DNA of 64,000 nt, taken from contig NC_089434.1 in assembly GCF_026210795.1 (NCBI RefSeq), positions 4,278,001 to 4,342,000 on the forward strand, given 5' to 3'. The position numbers and the translations under genes were made by a program. The notes under the pieces were generated by a model. That model made no database searches, was not told the origin of the DNA, and saw only the letters and a list, made by a program, of their open reading frames with translations. Below are positions 25,920 to 36,883 of the stretch, in pieces (position 1 is the stretch's first letter; each line of letters starts with the position of its first letter). This DNA comes from Rhizophagus irregularis. Taxonomy: Eukaryota > Glomeromycota > Glomeromycetes > Glomerales > Glomeraceae.

Positions 25920-27562
25920 TATGAAAAATTTTTTAGAAAATTGATCATATGTCGGAGTTTTTTTGGAATAAAAACTAGAAAAATGAACATTTATAAGTTT
26001 TTTCCGGAAAATTTTTCGTGAGGTGATATAAAAAGTTGATATGTATATATGATTTAATGAATTTCAAGAAAAAATAAATATTTGCGTTAATTTACTTTTA
26101 AATGATTTTTATCCAATCAATGGATGTTTAAAATAAATAACTTTAATTATAAAATTTTCTTTCCATATTTAAATTTTATACATTGTAATCGATTTATTAT
26201 TAATAATTATTTAAGATAAAAATTGTAACAATGATAAATATTATTTGCTGTTAATGAATTTTCTTTCCTCTTCTTCTAAAAGGTTTTACTTTTAATTCTA
26301 ATTCTTTTTTCACGTATTTTCTAATCTTTTTTTTTTCATGTTGTCGGTATATCATAACAATAAATATAGTCGTTTATCAAATTTAATTACAAGATGCATA
26401 CTGAAAAAGTTGCGCAAAACAATCAGAGAATTTTTTTAATTATCCAAATTTTTCATTTATACATATCAAAGAATAAAAGAAATTTATTTACATCAAACAA
26501 TCGCCAATTCGCCATACATCATATCAACTGATGAAAGCCTTTTAAAATCCTTTTCATATCAAATACATGAATTGTATAGAAATGCAAATGATTTTGTAAT
26601 AGCAATATGATCCAACATTTCAATAACGACATATACGCGACGTAGGAAATTTTGAAATCATAAACTTATTATAAACGCCAAATATACAATTTCTTAACCA
26701 GGCGTACTTTAATATAGATTACACCGCATAACGTGCAGTTTCTTTTTAAGATCACCTTTTTCTTTTCTAAGTCAATTATTAAACAGTTGTTTATAACAAA
26801 ATTTTAAACTTTCACTATTTCTTGTCGGTTACGACGGATACGGTTTGATATTTGTATACTGTATGTTTTTTTTAAGTTCAGTATCATTGAATTACTGACG
26901 TCGTCAGAGTCATAAATATTAGGGATAATATTATTAATTTTTTTCATTTTAATGTAATTTTGATTAAATTTATTCGCTAGTGTAAATCAATACAATCAGA
27001 TCAATAATAATTATGAAAGTACGTTTGATATCTGATATTGATCTCCATATAAAATTTATAAGTAGGACAGTATTATTGACAAAATTTGCTCTAACTTTCG
27101 TCTTATTCGTTATTCTCTTCTCTATTAGACTATATAAAAAAATATACACGCAAAATAATAAAAAATAAAAAAAAAGAACGTTAATAATAATAACAATAAT
27201 TGTTATAGAGCCAGCATGGTACGGTACGCTATTATATTTTGGAAATTTTATTAGCTGTATATAAGTTACGATATGGAATTTTTTTTGAATTATGTGAAAA
27301 TATTTGAATTTTTTTTATGCGGAATTTCAATTAATTTACAAATCTCATTATCAATAACGAGCACGTCTGAAATATGTGCCATTTTTAGATGGACATCAGC
27401 ATCAATGCACCAAATGCACCATAATCACCCAGCGATAAATAACTTTGCGACAATTAGGTACACGTTATGTAATGTTAAAGGACATCCCTAAAAATAAATT
27501 TTTCTAGTTTTTATTCCGAAGAAACTCAGGCACGTGATCATTTTTCTGAAAAATTTTTTATA
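25920..27562. repeat. Pair of long inverted repeats about 1.6 kb apart
   Basis: The sequence at 25920-25990 is matched in reverse complement by 27493-27562. Shared cores include GGAATAAAAACTAGAAAAAT and AAATTTTTYAGAAAA-TGATCA. The arms are about 70 bp with roughly ten differences. The interior has no transposase. It could be a non-autonomous DNA transposon or simply two opposite copies of a short dispersed repeat; the second is plausible because family C covers the right part. Confidence 0.5.
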
Positions 27563-27900
27563 CCGCCTGGATGTGAAAGTGTGTAAAATACTTGTATCGT
27601 AGACCTAGTTCACATGGAATCTAAAAATAAAAAATAAAAATAGAAAGTGTGAAAAATAGTCCAGATTTTACCCTATAAGTTAACTCGATACACATTTTTC
27701 GAACGGCCAATAAAAAATGACAAAAAATAAAAAAAAGAAAAAAGTTTTATGATTTTGTCACCTAAATCAAATACTATCACAAATATTTCGGAAACATAAT
27801 TTTAAAGAATTTTTATTAAAAATATTGAAAAAAATTATGATTATTAAATATAATAGCTCGCGAGTGTAACATTTTTAAAATAACTGTTCATAGTAAATTT
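27120..27900. repeat. Dispersed repeat family C, copy 1
   Basis: Collinear in two blocks with 38700-39000. Shared landmarks are CTATTAGACTAT, GAAATTTTATYAGCTGT, ATGGTACGGTA, TTTTGAATTATRTGAA, TTCAATTAATTTACAA, TTATCAATAACRA, CAGATTTTACCC, TATAAGTTAAC, and GTAACATTTTTAAAATAACT. Relative to the other copy this one holds an extra 290 bp (27366-27655), which includes the right arm of the inverted repeat pair. Confidence 0.7.
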
Positions 27901-28069
27901 TTCGATGAGATCATCCGCCCTTAAGAACAAATTTTAAATTAAATATATATGTTATATTATTAGCTATTAAGTTAATAGAAAATTTTAGCACTTACTTTAT
28001 CAATAATTTGATCATCATCTTTTGTTTCTTATTGGCTCCGGTAATTTCTGGTTGAGCTTCGCTAACAGT

Positions 28070-28077
28070 ATTATACT
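28070..28077. repeat. Target-site duplication, left copy (ATTATACT)
   Basis: Perfect 8-bp direct repeat of 28312-28319, immediately flanking the inverted-repeat element. Confidence 0.85.
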
Positions 28078-28311
28078 AGGACCCAGAAATATATATAAAA
28101 GGGTCAGGTTTGAGTTTGCGTATTTTGAACTAAAAAAATCATGAAAATCTTTCCTTTTTTAGATAATTTTTGATAATGCCAGTCAGAATTTTATTTCCTA
28201 TTATAGTAACCGACTGGCATTATCATAATTCCGGCCCTGAAAAAATGCGTACAGCTCATAGTAAAAAAATTTTTTCATCACCTGACCCCTATATATATAT
28301 TTCTGGGTCCT
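28078..28311. mobile_element. hAT-like miniature inverted-repeat element
   Basis: The 234-bp element begins AGGACCCAGAAATATATATA and ends in its complement (ATATATATTTCTGGGTCCT), with arms extending through AAGGGTCAGGT. Inside is a second palindrome, GATAATGCCAGTC against GACTGGCATTATC. It is flanked by a perfect 8-bp duplication ATTATACT, the size typical of the hAT superfamily. It encodes nothing and would need a transposase in trans. Sharp ends and an unmutated duplication suggest a fairly recent insertion. Confidence 0.85.
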
Positions 28312-29202
28312 ATTATACTTCTGGATTTCAGAGGCAAACTTGAAAAAATTCTCTACAATGATTTCTTATGAAGTCTCCCATATAAGGATGACTGACTTAT
28401 CTAAAGTGTAATATGAATATATAATAGCTATTTTTTTTAATGATAATAATAAAATAATTGGTTTTTTTTTATTTTAACACCGAATAGTCTATAAAAAAGA
28501 TGTGTTACTAACATGACATCCAATAAATATATCAAAATTAGGAATCCATATTTATGTAACACGGAGAACAATCAATATTTTATTTATGATGATCCTTTTC
28601 TAAAAATTGTAAACTTTAAGAGCGAAAAAGTAATTCTTTTTAAAATAAATTCGTCCTAGTTTGTTAGATTAATATTTCTAGAAAAAGAGGCGGGTTGCTA
28701 ATTCTAGAATGGAATTTCCAACCATACACTTTTAATAAAAAATTTTTAATCGGCTTCATCCGTAAGAGATACATAAATGTATCACACAAAACAATATCTA
28801 TTAGACGCAGTAGGTGAAATTTATTGTTGATTTAATGCTTATCAATAATGGTATAACAGATAATATCAATTATTATTATTATTTTTTTTTGTTTGGGTAA
28901 TAATTGATTTTTTGTTAATCCCATTATAATTTAAATAGTGTATAAATTATTGTACCCTATTTTTTAAAACAAATGATTACTATAAATTAGTAAAATGAAC
29001 AATACTTGCTAATAATTTTAGAAATGTGTTACAAATACATATTAGCGTTTCATAATCAAACCAAATAAAGTAAAAAAAAGGAGGGTTGAAAAATTTTATA
29101 AAGGAGACGAAATTTTTTTAAAAAATTTTTTTTTTCTTTACACATATATTTGCTTAATTTTTTAAAATTTTTCACAAAAAATTTATATTTCTTTACTCTC
29201 AT
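28312..29202. other. Gene-free AT-rich stretch
   Basis: It starts with the right copy of the ATTATACT duplication (28312-28319). No gene or further element is seen. Confidence 0.5.
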
Positions 29203-30170
29203 ATGATCATCTATCAAAATTTTACCCAGAAAATTTTTTATAAAAAATTTCTTCAAACAAATCAGTCGGAATTATTCAAGAATATGATTCAAGAATTTTC
29301 CAAAATAATTCCAGTAGATGAACAGAGGTTATCAACAAGTGGTATATGGAAAAATGAAGCTAAAGGTGCAATTGAACTGAGCTCACGAACAATATTTGAT
29401 GATCTAAGCACCTTGATCAAAAAAAAAGGCTTTAGAGCACTTTCAAATAATGAATATACTTCATTAATTGAAAGTGCATCTTTTATAATGACCCGTAAGT
29501 GTTGTTCATTAAATATTTTTGATATTTGTAAATAATTAATATTTATTAAATTTTAATTCTATTACTTTACAGGAGATCATATTAAAGAATTTTATCCATT
29601 GATCATAATATTTATTATATTTATTGTAAATCTAATAATATTATATTTTTTGGCACGTTGGAAAAACCCTGAAGGAAGAAACATTGCCATATTTGAGACT
29701 GCATTAATAATGCAAAGATTTTGGTGTGGAGTAGTTAAAAATACTCCACACTTAATAGGTGTGGAGTTAAAAATACTCCACATTTAATAATTCCAACGTA
29801 AGAAATTTTGTTTAATATTATGTTATTTTTATTATTTTAAAAGTTAATTTAATTAATTTATTTATTATTATTTAGTATGGTATTTCTTATTGTACCACAT
29901 TACCGCAATTTCTTATTGGCTATAAATATTCTTTTGTCTGAAGTAGCTACGAATCCAACGTTCTTTACTTGGATTCGGAGCTTCCAACACTATTGTCAAT
30001 TTGTACATATTCAATAGTGTTGTGACGTACGATCTTGTACTTGGATTAGTTATAGGAAATAAACTAATTTTAAGATCGTATCACGCGTTAGTGAGATGGT
30101 ATCATCGACGTGATAAAATTATAGACTTTAATAGAAATAGACATTTATCAGCCAGTAATCTTAGAAAGTA
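29203..30170 (+). pseudogene. Broken multi-pass membrane-protein gene
   Basis: Coding blocks: 29203-29494 (with RLSTSGIWKNEAKGAIELSS and LSNNEYTSLIESASFIMT), a GTAAGT...AG intron, then 29573-29715 (RDHIKEFYPLI, a strongly hydrophobic membrane segment, LARWKNPEGRNIAIFETAL), where a hairpin element interrupts it. After an intron ending near 29876 comes MVFLIVPHYRNFLLAINILL, and after a break YDLVLGLVIGNKLILRSYHA ending at a stop near 30168. The last block is homologous to 51370-51560 (LVSGNKLILKSYH). The layout (extracellular/lumenal start, membrane helices, charged loop) resembles a membrane family repeated in Glomeromycotina genomes; its function is unknown. Frame breaks and the inserted hairpin make it a pseudogene unless the insert is spliced out. 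Confidence 0.6.
29713..29785. mobile_element. Double-hairpin insert in the membrane-protein relic
   Basis: TGTGGAGT...ACTCCACA occurs twice in a row (about 29715-29743 and 29758-29783), each a hairpin with an AT loop, separated by CTTAATAG. It lies in the middle of the second coding block and brings a stop codon. Confidence 0.55.
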
Positions 30171-30225
30171 AATTTAATAGAAAAAATATATAGTAAATAG
30201 ATTGTAAATTATTTTATTATTTATT

Positions 30226-30285
30226 ATTGCTAAAGCTCACCGACGGTGATGGTCGTGACCATCACTGCCGGTGAGCTTTAGCAAT
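30226..30285. mobile_element. 60-bp palindrome of the ATTGCTAAA foldback family
   Basis: The whole 60 bp is one near-perfect palindrome: ATTGCTAAAGCTCACCG at the left and CGGTGAGCTTTAGCAAT at the right, with GGTGATGGTCGTGACCATCA at the centre. It is the shortest member of the family at 23390-23519. Confidence 0.8.
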
Positions 30286-30346
30286 ACCCTTTAATTTTAC
30301 CATTAATTTAATAAAAATATAAATACTTTTAGACTGCACCATAAAA

Positions 30347-30554
30347 ATGTATTCATTTTTTTTTTTGGAACATCGTTTATTGGATGAATATGAAAAGATG
30401 ATTGTCTCTGACCCAACAATAAATATTTTCTATTTGATCAATAAAAACCCTAATTCATTAAAACTTCAAACTGGCTCCCACATCCTATTAATTGCTTCTA
30501 TGCCAAAAATAACAAATTTTACACATCTTGTCATAATCAACTCAACAATTAAGT
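30347..30554 (+). pseudogene. Unknown small gene split by a LINE insertion
   Basis: An open frame of about 69 codons (starting MYSFFFLEHRLLDEYEKM, including ASMPKITNFTHLVIINSTIK) runs into the poly(T) end of the LINE. After the LINE the frame resumes at 31488 with YREIFLGDMY and stops. Before the insertion the product would have been a short 80-residue peptide or a last exon. I recognise no family. Confidence 0.4.
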
Positions 30555-31471
30555 TTTTTATTTTTATTTTTATTTTATTTTACTTAGAAGGCGTGAATAC
30601 ATCGTTTAGTTACAGACTTGTTATGACTACAAGGCACAATATAAGTACACAGCTAAACTAGACATACAAATCCAACGGGCGGACCCACCCTTCGTTAGAA
30701 CGAACTGGGAAACATAGTCGCCATAGCAGTGAACGAACAAAGAAATTAGAAACTAAAGTAAAAATAGGGGACGCGTACCGAGAAGAATTAATTAAAGAAG
30801 AACTATCTATGAAAACAGAAAGTCTAGCGAATGATACCACGGTAAGTTATGAAGGAAATTTGAAGAGGTAAAATAAATCCACATGACGGTAATGTCAAGG
30901 ATGCGTCTATCATCGCCATACGGACATCGATACTGCCAAGGCGATTGTGTAGGTTGTCGTTGTGAGTGATCCCTCGAGGGTGACGAATATGTGTTTGTCT
31001 ACGTCGGTAGTTTTGGAAGGTCTTTTTAGATATGATTTCCATTCTTTGAATTTTGAGTTACGTGTTTTCCAAATAGTGTTGTAGATTTCAACGTGTAGAT
31101 CATGAACGAATGATAATAATAAACGTTTGATACGCTTCTTTGATTTAATAGCCGCTTGAAAAGGTGCTAAAAGTTCGTTTGGAATATAATTAAGTAAAAA
31201 AATCAAATAAATGTTTGTTTAATAAAATTTCTGACATCGGTTTTCGAGTCCAAGAAAATATGGCACAAAATCCGATAGCAACTTGCCAAGTACAAGCTGG
31301 CGAATCGGCATTCGCTTGTAATTTGATAGCAAAGTTGTTGAATATAGTAGGTATTAATAAAGTGATTGCTTCCGGGCATTGCCATAGATGAAGATTAGAC
31401 TCGTCTTCCATATTACATAAGAAACACGTTTTTACGCCTTGCGTGATATCAGGGTAATTTTTATTCATGGT
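30555..31471 (-). mobile_element. 5'-truncated LINE with 16-bp target duplication
   Basis: On the minus strand the element starts inside the C-terminal coding part (31468-31190: C-x2-C, ESNLHLWQCP zinc-binding tail), continues with a helical block (31206-30910: NTIWKTRNSKFKEWKSYL), then a 3' region, and ends in an (AAAAATAAA)n tail (about 30583-30555 on the plus strand as T-rich sequence). AACTCAACAATTAAGT is present on both sides (30539-30554 and 31472-31487). This is the classic target-primed reverse transcription signature. Only the last ~0.9 kb of the LINE was copied, so it is inactive. Confidence 0.85.
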
Positions 31472-31487
31472 AACTCAACAATTAAGT

Positions 31488-34466
31488 ACCGGGAAATTTT
31501 TCTAGGGGATATGTATTAATGAAAAGGTCGCATAACATACATCGATATTAATCGGACTCATCGAGTAATATCAATATGGATAAGTAGTGATAAATTATCT
31601 GAATTTAACCTAAATGGATATATCGATAAAAATCACGTCGAGTAATATCAATATGGTTAAATAGACAATAATCATCAGTAGCGTTAAATAACATTAGTTT
31701 ATTAAATAATATTAAATTATTTTAGCATAATTTTTATTACATTAATAAATTAATAAAATAAATTAATCAATCTATACTAAATCTATATACTAATCCCAAA
31801 AGTAAACGGTTAAAGTTAAGTTTTGCAAGGAAACTTTCTAATTGGATCCTTCAAAACCTAAAGAAAAACAAAAAAATGTTAAATGATTGTTTTGTTGAAA
31901 ATATATATATATATGTTTTTTAAAAAACAAGCCCGATATCTACCTTGAAAGAAATACCGATATCCACCTTCCCTGTAAAAAATCTGATCTGTGTTTTATC
32001 TTACCATTTTCACGGAATTTTTACGGAAGACACGGAGAAATAATGGAAATATTCGGATAAAAATTTTTTATAGGGCTTGAGAAATGAAGAATCGACCATT
32101 TAAAAAAAAGAAAAATAATGAAATGTTAGTAAATGCTTTGTTAAATAAATTTTTTAAAAAAAAATTTACCAATGTGAACTTCCCATGCGTTATTGTCAAG
32201 AGATACGGCCGTCTAAAAAAAAAAGAAAGATAACGAAATGTTAATAAACGTTTCGTTAAAATAAGTAAATTACAACTTCTGAAATCTACAAATAAATTAA
32301 TTATAGATTAAATAAGTGCTAGGCCACAAAAAGATTAATGAATTGGTTACCCTTTTGACATATTCAATTATGCATAATTTTAAATTTTTGTATGTTTTGT
32401 CTAAAAAAAAAAAGATTAATAAAAATATTTGTACAAGCAGTAGATTATCTAAACTATATCAATTTGATAATTTACCTGAACATATTTGATATTTTAATCA
32501 AATTCTCTTTTCTAGTTGATGATTTCAATAAATCAAATCTAGAATAATGTGCATCAAAAATAAACAGTATTGTTAGTATTAAAATATTTCAAAAATTGCA
32601 TTTAGGATTAAGAGATAGTAAGTAATTAATATACATAAATATAAGTATATTTTTTTTAACTATGACTAATTTAATTATATGTAAATTTTTCGGATAATCG
32701 AGTTAATTATGAAAAAGATTTTGTAAAACAGAAAGTAAAGAAATAAAATGTTGATAGTATGCTTCTTTATTAAAAAAGATAAATATATTACTTCATTATG
32801 GAACTTATGAAATTTGATCCTTTTCAAAAGATTCTTTTATCTCCAGATTTTTTATTTTATTTTATTAAATGAAGAGGGTCGCAAGAGTGAGTGATACATG
32901 AGTAAATTACAAAAATACTACGCTTTTGTCTTCAGATGTATAATTGATTACACGTGATCAGGATACGATGTGATTGCTTGGAAAGATTCCTCGTGACTAA
33001 ATTTTTTATAAACTTTGGATAATTTGAATATTATCGTTATTATTGGATCAGAATCATCATAATCCACATGATATGTCAAAAAAAAAGATATTTCTATTGA
33101 GGATCAGTTAGATCAGATAATAAAAAAATTTTCAATTAACAAAATCAAAAGTTATATCTGGAGGTGATGAAAGTTTACGTCTGCAGGGATGAGTAAAATA
33201 TAACTAAAATAAAAATATTCGACAAGTCACGCATGAAATATTAAGACATCCGTTTCATAGTCTACATCGAGTGTTTTCTCCTAATATACGTTTGTGTAGT
33301 ATTAAGGAAAGAAAATTATGTTATCGTTACTATCGAATGATATTTAAGATCACGACGATGTAAATATCAATTAAATTTTGAAATTTTCGTCTTCATCGTG
33401 AAAATTTGTTATTATATATAGTTTTTAGATAAAATACTTGGCAAGTTCTAAAACAGGAATGATGAGAATGGGGCGAGTATGTATTATGATCGGAAAAGAT
33501 GATATTTTCTTAAAAAGATTATTACATACATAAATGATATATCCGTCCCATCTGTTCTACTTCGAGTTATCATGAATAAAAAGAAAAGAAATAATAATTT
33601 TGCGTCAGCGGCGGACACAATTGTAAAGCAGTTTTGCGTGATGCAGGTTATGAGAATTTAAATTTTTTCATCCTAGCATAAAAAAGTCGCATGTCAATCA
33701 CTCGAATTAAAACTCTAATTATGTCATTACTTCAATTCATTATGTAAAAAATTAAAATGTCCTCTTTCTCAAATAAACGATCGGGAACTGCCGATGATCA
33801 TTATTTTCACACAACCGAGTAATTGACCCAAATGAATTCCAATCATTCCAATCAGTTAACGTAAATATTCTATTGATTGTTCCACGAATTAACTTATTAG
33901 ATATGTATAATAACTTTTTAAAACAGCCTTTATTTTACGTTAAGGTGATGTAAATATAATTGTTTTTTTTTTCTCATCCCGGAAGGACGGAAAATATCTA
34001 CAATAAAAAATTTAAATTACAAAGGATGATGATTATTGGAATTTATATATAATGACAATCGTAAGAATTTTTACCGGCCCGTATTTCTACTCACCCAATT
34101 TCTAAATAAAAAAAAAATTTAAACCATATGTCTCAGTTGTCTCACGTTATTTATAAATAATCGTGTTACGATCACGTCTTCAAAAGTTTTATGAATTGCT
34201 AATTAATTCACGCCGAACTTATGATGATATTCTGTTTCCTAATCGGTTTTTATTTTGTTAAATTTAAAATCAATTATAAACAAAATTTGTAAATAGGTAT
34301 AAAGAACAATTTAAGGGGAGATCACCAAAGATATCTAAATATGAACGATCCTAATTTGAATTTGAACATGATATAAAATCAAACCGATTGAAAATAATAT
34401 TTTCCCATTTAAGATCTATATTCATCATCCAGAACAAACATCGTCCTGAACAACCGCCATCAATTA
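31488..34466. other. Gene-free stretch with 115-bp units and a small inverted-repeat element
   Basis: 31850-32290 contains units of the same kind as 56350-57900: hairpin (A/C)GAAATGTTARTAAAYGYTTYGTTAA near 32121 and 32236, and a minus-strand exon-like module at 32212-32170 between CTTTTTTTTTTAG and GTAAAT. At 31971-32076 a 106-bp element starts CCCTGTAAAAAATC and ends AAATTTTTTATAGGG, related to the CCCTATAAAAAAT element at 12511. 32300-34460 has no recognisable gene; two segments (33180-33310 and 33470-33600) look loosely alike. Confidence 0.5.
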
Positions 34467-35565
34467 TTATTCGTATTCATCATAATCCTCAGATTCGGTA
34501 TCCACTTGGTTATTTTCTTTTGCATATTTCCATAGATCTGTATAGATAACTTTCCTAAATTTAATACTAGCTTCTCGGCATTTTGCGATCTTCATGATTA
34601 TTTCTCTCTCGATATTCTCTGCCATTAGTCTCGCAAACATACAAACAAATACTCCACAAGAACTTCCATCTACTTGCGGAGGGTCTCTATTTCGAAACAT
34701 TATATCCAACGAAAAATCAACTTGACGGTTCAAATTTATCTCTTCAATTACGTTCGAGTCATATTCACACGCAATTCCCTTACCCAACTTAACTTTATGA
34801 TTATATTCGTCATTCAACCAATTGATGAGATTCCCCCCAATAATGACGGCATCTTCTGTTGTTACCATCCCTAGTGAATCAAAGATAGCAATTCTAAACT
34901 GTTCCTTCATAAATATTGCGGCTAAGATCCAATGTGCCTCATTTAAATTAATTGGAATAAAGATAATATCTTTTTGAAAAATTTTAATTCTTTTTGTCCA
35001 ATGCTCGACAGAAGAATATTTGTATCCGTCATTTTTTGTTAACTTTGTATAAAAAAATGATGTAAGAGAAAATACACGATGAAATTTCGTATTCAAATAA
35101 GAGAGGTAGGCATTTATATGATCAGAAGAAAACCAAATATGTTTGTCACATAATTCATATAATTTTTCTGCCGTTATAGATTCGGAATTAATATATATAA
35201 CATCGTGATTGTTGTCTTCATTTCTTCTCAACCATTTCAACACTTCTAATCGGGTACTTTTTTCATAATTAAAAATTTCAGAAACTTCAGGAATTCTTTC
35301 TACTCTGTAGTAATGGTTGCTTCGTTGTCTTGTCGATCTTCTGAAGTTATAAACGGGTGGCGTACTCGTACTACTTGTACTAATTTTAAAATAAAAATTA
35401 TTTGTAAATAAAGTTAAAATACATTTTTTTTTTAAGAAACAAACAATAAGTTTTGGATATAATTAATTACCTTTCATAATAATCATTACTTGGCGTCGTA
35501 TCTTCGACAGTCAGTTCATCACTAGCCATTATAGCGTTATCCGTAATATCATAAAGGTCTGACAT
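34467..35565 (-). CDS. Ulp1-like (C48) cysteine protease
   Basis: Two exons on the minus strand, 35565-35471 and 35379-34467, joined across a GTAATT...TTAG intron, give a 335-residue open protein starting MSDLYDITDN. The C-terminal two thirds is a Ulp1/SENP-type domain. Catalytic residues by my count: His181 (NEAHWILAA), Asp199 (AIFDSLG), Gln267 (PPQVDGSSC) and Cys273 (GSSCGVFVC). The N-terminal 75 residues are acidic then Ser/Thr/Arg-rich and probably disordered; the C-terminus is acidic (DTESEDYDEYE). Such enzymes process or remove SUMO or a related modifier. The same fold is also carried by some transposons (Ulp1 domains in MULE/KDZ-type elements), but no transposase lies nearby and the gene has a normal intron and intact catalytic set. 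Which modifier it cuts cannot be read from sequence. Confidence 0.85.
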
Positions 35566-36883
35566 CTTTTTTTTTGATATTTTTATTTGAATATAGAAAT
35601 TGTAGTCAAAACTTTCGAGAAACTGACGAAAAATGTAAGAAAGAGTAAAAGTATTTTTTTTTGTTTTTTTTTTTGTTTTTTGATCTTTTTATAACGAAAT
35701 TACGCGTAAAAAAAGTTGTTATCAAATACAAATTCTAAATCTGAAATAGTCATCAATATATGTTACTATAAGTAGTAAGCTAACGCAACATTATTTGATT
35801 AATTTAAAAAATCCGTACAACAATAAAAAAAATCACCCCTTTTCCGGCGTAAACCTGAAAAAAAATGTCACGAAAAATCACGTGGCATTTTTTCACCAGC
35901 GGTGCATTGTTTCCATTTTTTATAGGGACTTAGAAATTTATTTAGTAACAAAATCCTACTCGTCACGCACTATCCGTCACATGTGCGGCCATTTCGTCAT
36001 TTTACGCGCTGAATTTGTTACTGCGGTATTCACTGTACTACTATTACACGCTTCTCACGGCTTAAAATAATTTTTTTTTTTGATGCGTTTCTTTTACCGG
36101 TAATCCACCTTTGCGTTTACCATCCTTGTCACAGACTATATATATTTTTTGTGAGTATGATATATACCTCCGATGTTGTATAGTATAATTGACGAAAATA
36201 AAATAATTTATTTACTACACGTTTAGGTAATTAAAAAAACTATCGAAAATGCAATAAATGACGATAAACCAAAAAATTAGGTGAGACGTTAATTTTCCCT
36301 GCTTACACGAGATTTTGAAAAATCATTAAGGTAAGATTTAAGATTTAATACCAAAAAATTTTTCGTTTTAAAAGAAAATCTAGGGGATCAGTTTTTATTA
36401 ATACTTCAAATATTCTAACTTCAGTTGAATGATCTCAATCTTCATCTGATAAAGAGGCCGTAATAATTTATGTAAGTTCATGCGAGCTAATTTTCAGAAT
36501 AGTAGCAATTTCATTATTGATGGTGATATTACTATAACCGATCAGAACATGAATATGGCGATATGGTTGTCAGTACGTTTATAATGATCTTTGTTATAAT
36601 CATAGAATTTTACGAGAAAGGACGCGCAAAAATTAGCTATATGGATGTATAAAAAGAACATAGATCAAATTACTCAAGATTAATGATGTTATTTTTTTTT
36701 TAAAAAGTCAAAGTACGTATTTTGCTGAAACACATGATTTTAGAAATATCAGAGTTTTCTTATAGTATTTGAGTACTTTCCCAATCATCATGAGATTAAT
36801 ATTAAGGGATTTTTAATCTACACTTGAACGATATACACAAAGCGAGGAAATTTTGAAATTATTCTTAAAAAAGATAATTGGGG
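35566..36883. other. Stretch upstream of the protease gene, with an inverted-repeat element relic
   Basis: 35855-36012 resembles the element at 55705-55916: AAAATGTCACGAAAAATCACGTG, GCATTGTTTCCATTTTT, ACTCGTCACGC..TCCGTCACA, GCGGCCATTTCGTCATTTTA, with its right end decayed. The rest is AT-rich without a gene. Confidence 0.5.
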
